NCBI RefSeq assembly: GCF_022867795.2
Contig: NZ_CP107006.1
Span: 4,650,001-4,714,000, forward strand
Source: Chitinophaga horti
GTDB lineage: Bacteria > Bacteroidota > Bacteroidia > Chitinophagales > Chitinophagaceae
DNA: 64,000 bases
Direction of reading: 5' to 3'
In this document: piece by piece, positions 63,296 through 64,000 of the stretch
Layout: every line of letters starts with the position of its first letter
Position numbering within the stretch: the stretch's first letter is position 1
Position numbers and translations under genes: made by a program
Notes under the pieces: generated by a model
The model's database searches: none
What the model saw: the letters and a program-made list of their open reading frames with translations, nothing else
What the model was told of the DNA's origin: nothing

Positions 63296-64000
63296 GCCCG
63301 CTTCGCTCTATTTTCCTCCACCATTGCGGCAATGCCGCGTTCCATACCGCCATGCATTGCAGCGAGTTCCAGCACCCTTACGCGCTCTCTGCCCTCTGTC
63401 GTGTAGGCGTAATACTCTTCCGGGCATAATTCGTTCCGGTAGACCATCTGCTGCTGACCACCCAAATCGAAGAATACATCACGATCTTCTTTGTTTACCG
63501 AAAGCAACACGGTCTTCGCCTTTTCCGATAAGCCCAGCGTTTGCTGCAGTTTGTCGAACTTGTTGAGGAACTTGCGCATATCAAAAAGGATTTTGATATC
63601 CGCGTTGTTGATGATTGCATCTTTTATGATCGGGGAATCTACCAGGTCATCCAGCTCCTGGGTAATAACAATAGGAACACCGTTAAATTTGCGGATCGTC
63701 TTAAAGGCATATTTCAGAAATTCTGCCATCCCGCTTTTGGCAATGGCCTTCCAGGCCTCATCAATAATCAGCACCTTGCGTGTGCCTTTTAGCTTGCGCA
63801 TCTTGGAAACAAACTGCTCGACAATGGTCAGTGCGAGGACCGGAAATAATATCGGATGGTCCTTAATGGCGTCCATTTCTATGACGCAAAAGGGTTGATT
63901 TAACACGTCAAGGTTTTCGGTCGCGTTCAGGAGGTAGTCGAACTCTCCACCCCGGTAGTAAGGCCTCAACACATACAGGAAGTTGTCCAGGTCGAAATCC
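63292..64000 (-). CDS. traG: conjugative transposon TraG, VirB4-like ATPase, partial (N-terminus outside window)
   Basis: The frame is open to the right edge; 236 C-terminal codons are visible. It reads 'DFDLDNFLYVLRPYYRGGEF', 'QPFCVIEMDAIKDHPILFPV', Walker B 'KVLIIDEAWKAIAKSGMAEF' and 'VPIVITQELDDLVDSPIIKD', the C-terminal half of the VirB4/TraC ATPase. TraG powers assembly of the transfer channel. Walker A lies outside the window. It is the first visible gene of the leftward tra operon. Confidence 0.95.
   Translation of the reverse strand, partial: DFDLDNFLYVLRPYYRGGEFDYLLNATENLDVLNQPFCVIEMDAIKDHPILFPVLALTIVEQFVSKMRKLKGTRKVLIIDEAWKAIAKSGMAEFLKYAFKTIRKFNGVPIVITQELDDLVDSPIIKDAIINNADIKILFDMRKFLNKFDKLQQTLGLSEKAKTVLLSVNKEDRDVFFDLGGQQQMVYRNELCPEEYYAYTTEGRERVRVLELAAMHGGMERGIAAMVEENRAKRA

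Overview
The window looks like a Bacteroidota chromosome of the Chitinophaga type. Evidence: three SusC/SusD pairs, ECF sigma/FecR regulators, a PorV plus C-terminal sorting-domain protein (type IX secretion), GH109 and GH89 enzymes, and a leftward CTnDOT-type tra operon. The assignment rests on gene families only.

Layout. (1) 1-9.8 kb, minus strand: ECF sigma, FecR, SusC with an STN domain, SusD, DUF4843 lipoprotein, PKD-like lipoprotein and a thioredoxin-family lipoprotein cut by the window edge. (2) 10.0-22.2 kb, plus strand: a second sigma/FecR/SusC/SusD locus with an IPT-NHL lipoprotein, a GH109-like and a GH89 enzyme, so probably uptake of glycans capped by alpha-linked N-acetylhexosamine. 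(3) 23.1-30.7 kb: a third SusC/SusD pair without sigma/FecR, then a strong terminator and a histidine kinase/LuxR-type regulator pair. (4) 30.7-37.1 kb, minus strand: PorV, a 1590-residue Ig-repeat adhesin with a T9SS sorting domain, and a TonB-C-like protein, preceded by a three-unit DNA repeat.

(5) 37.7-39 kb is a scar beside tRNA-Pro(UGG): a broken conjugation coupling-protein gene and an integrase N-terminal fragment. (6) 39.3-47.1 kb is an AT-richer accessory island: a two-gene NdpA-like plus three-helix membrane protein module, a DUF4365 protein, a pentapeptide-repeat/Mrr-nuclease fusion, a metallopeptidase gene interrupted by TGA, and small unknown genes. This is the best place for an undescribed (probably defence) system. 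(7) 47.2-49.1 kb is a HipB/HipS/HipT-like trio whose kinase-like member has lost its catalytic residues. (8) 50-52.8 kb holds a hybrid histidine kinase and a class I terpene synthase, convergent on one terminator.

(9) 53.2-64 kb is a continuous leftward conjugation operon in the order TraG (VirB4-like, cut by the edge), unknown, TraI-like, unknown, two more TraI-like, TraJ, TraK, TraL, TraM, TraN, unknown, then three small DNA-binding proteins and a lipoprotein, closed by a terminator. Its genes carry strong GGAGG Shine-Dalgarno sequences, unlike the PUL genes. It is separate from the decayed element at 37.7-38.6 kb, so at least two conjugative elements have visited this region.
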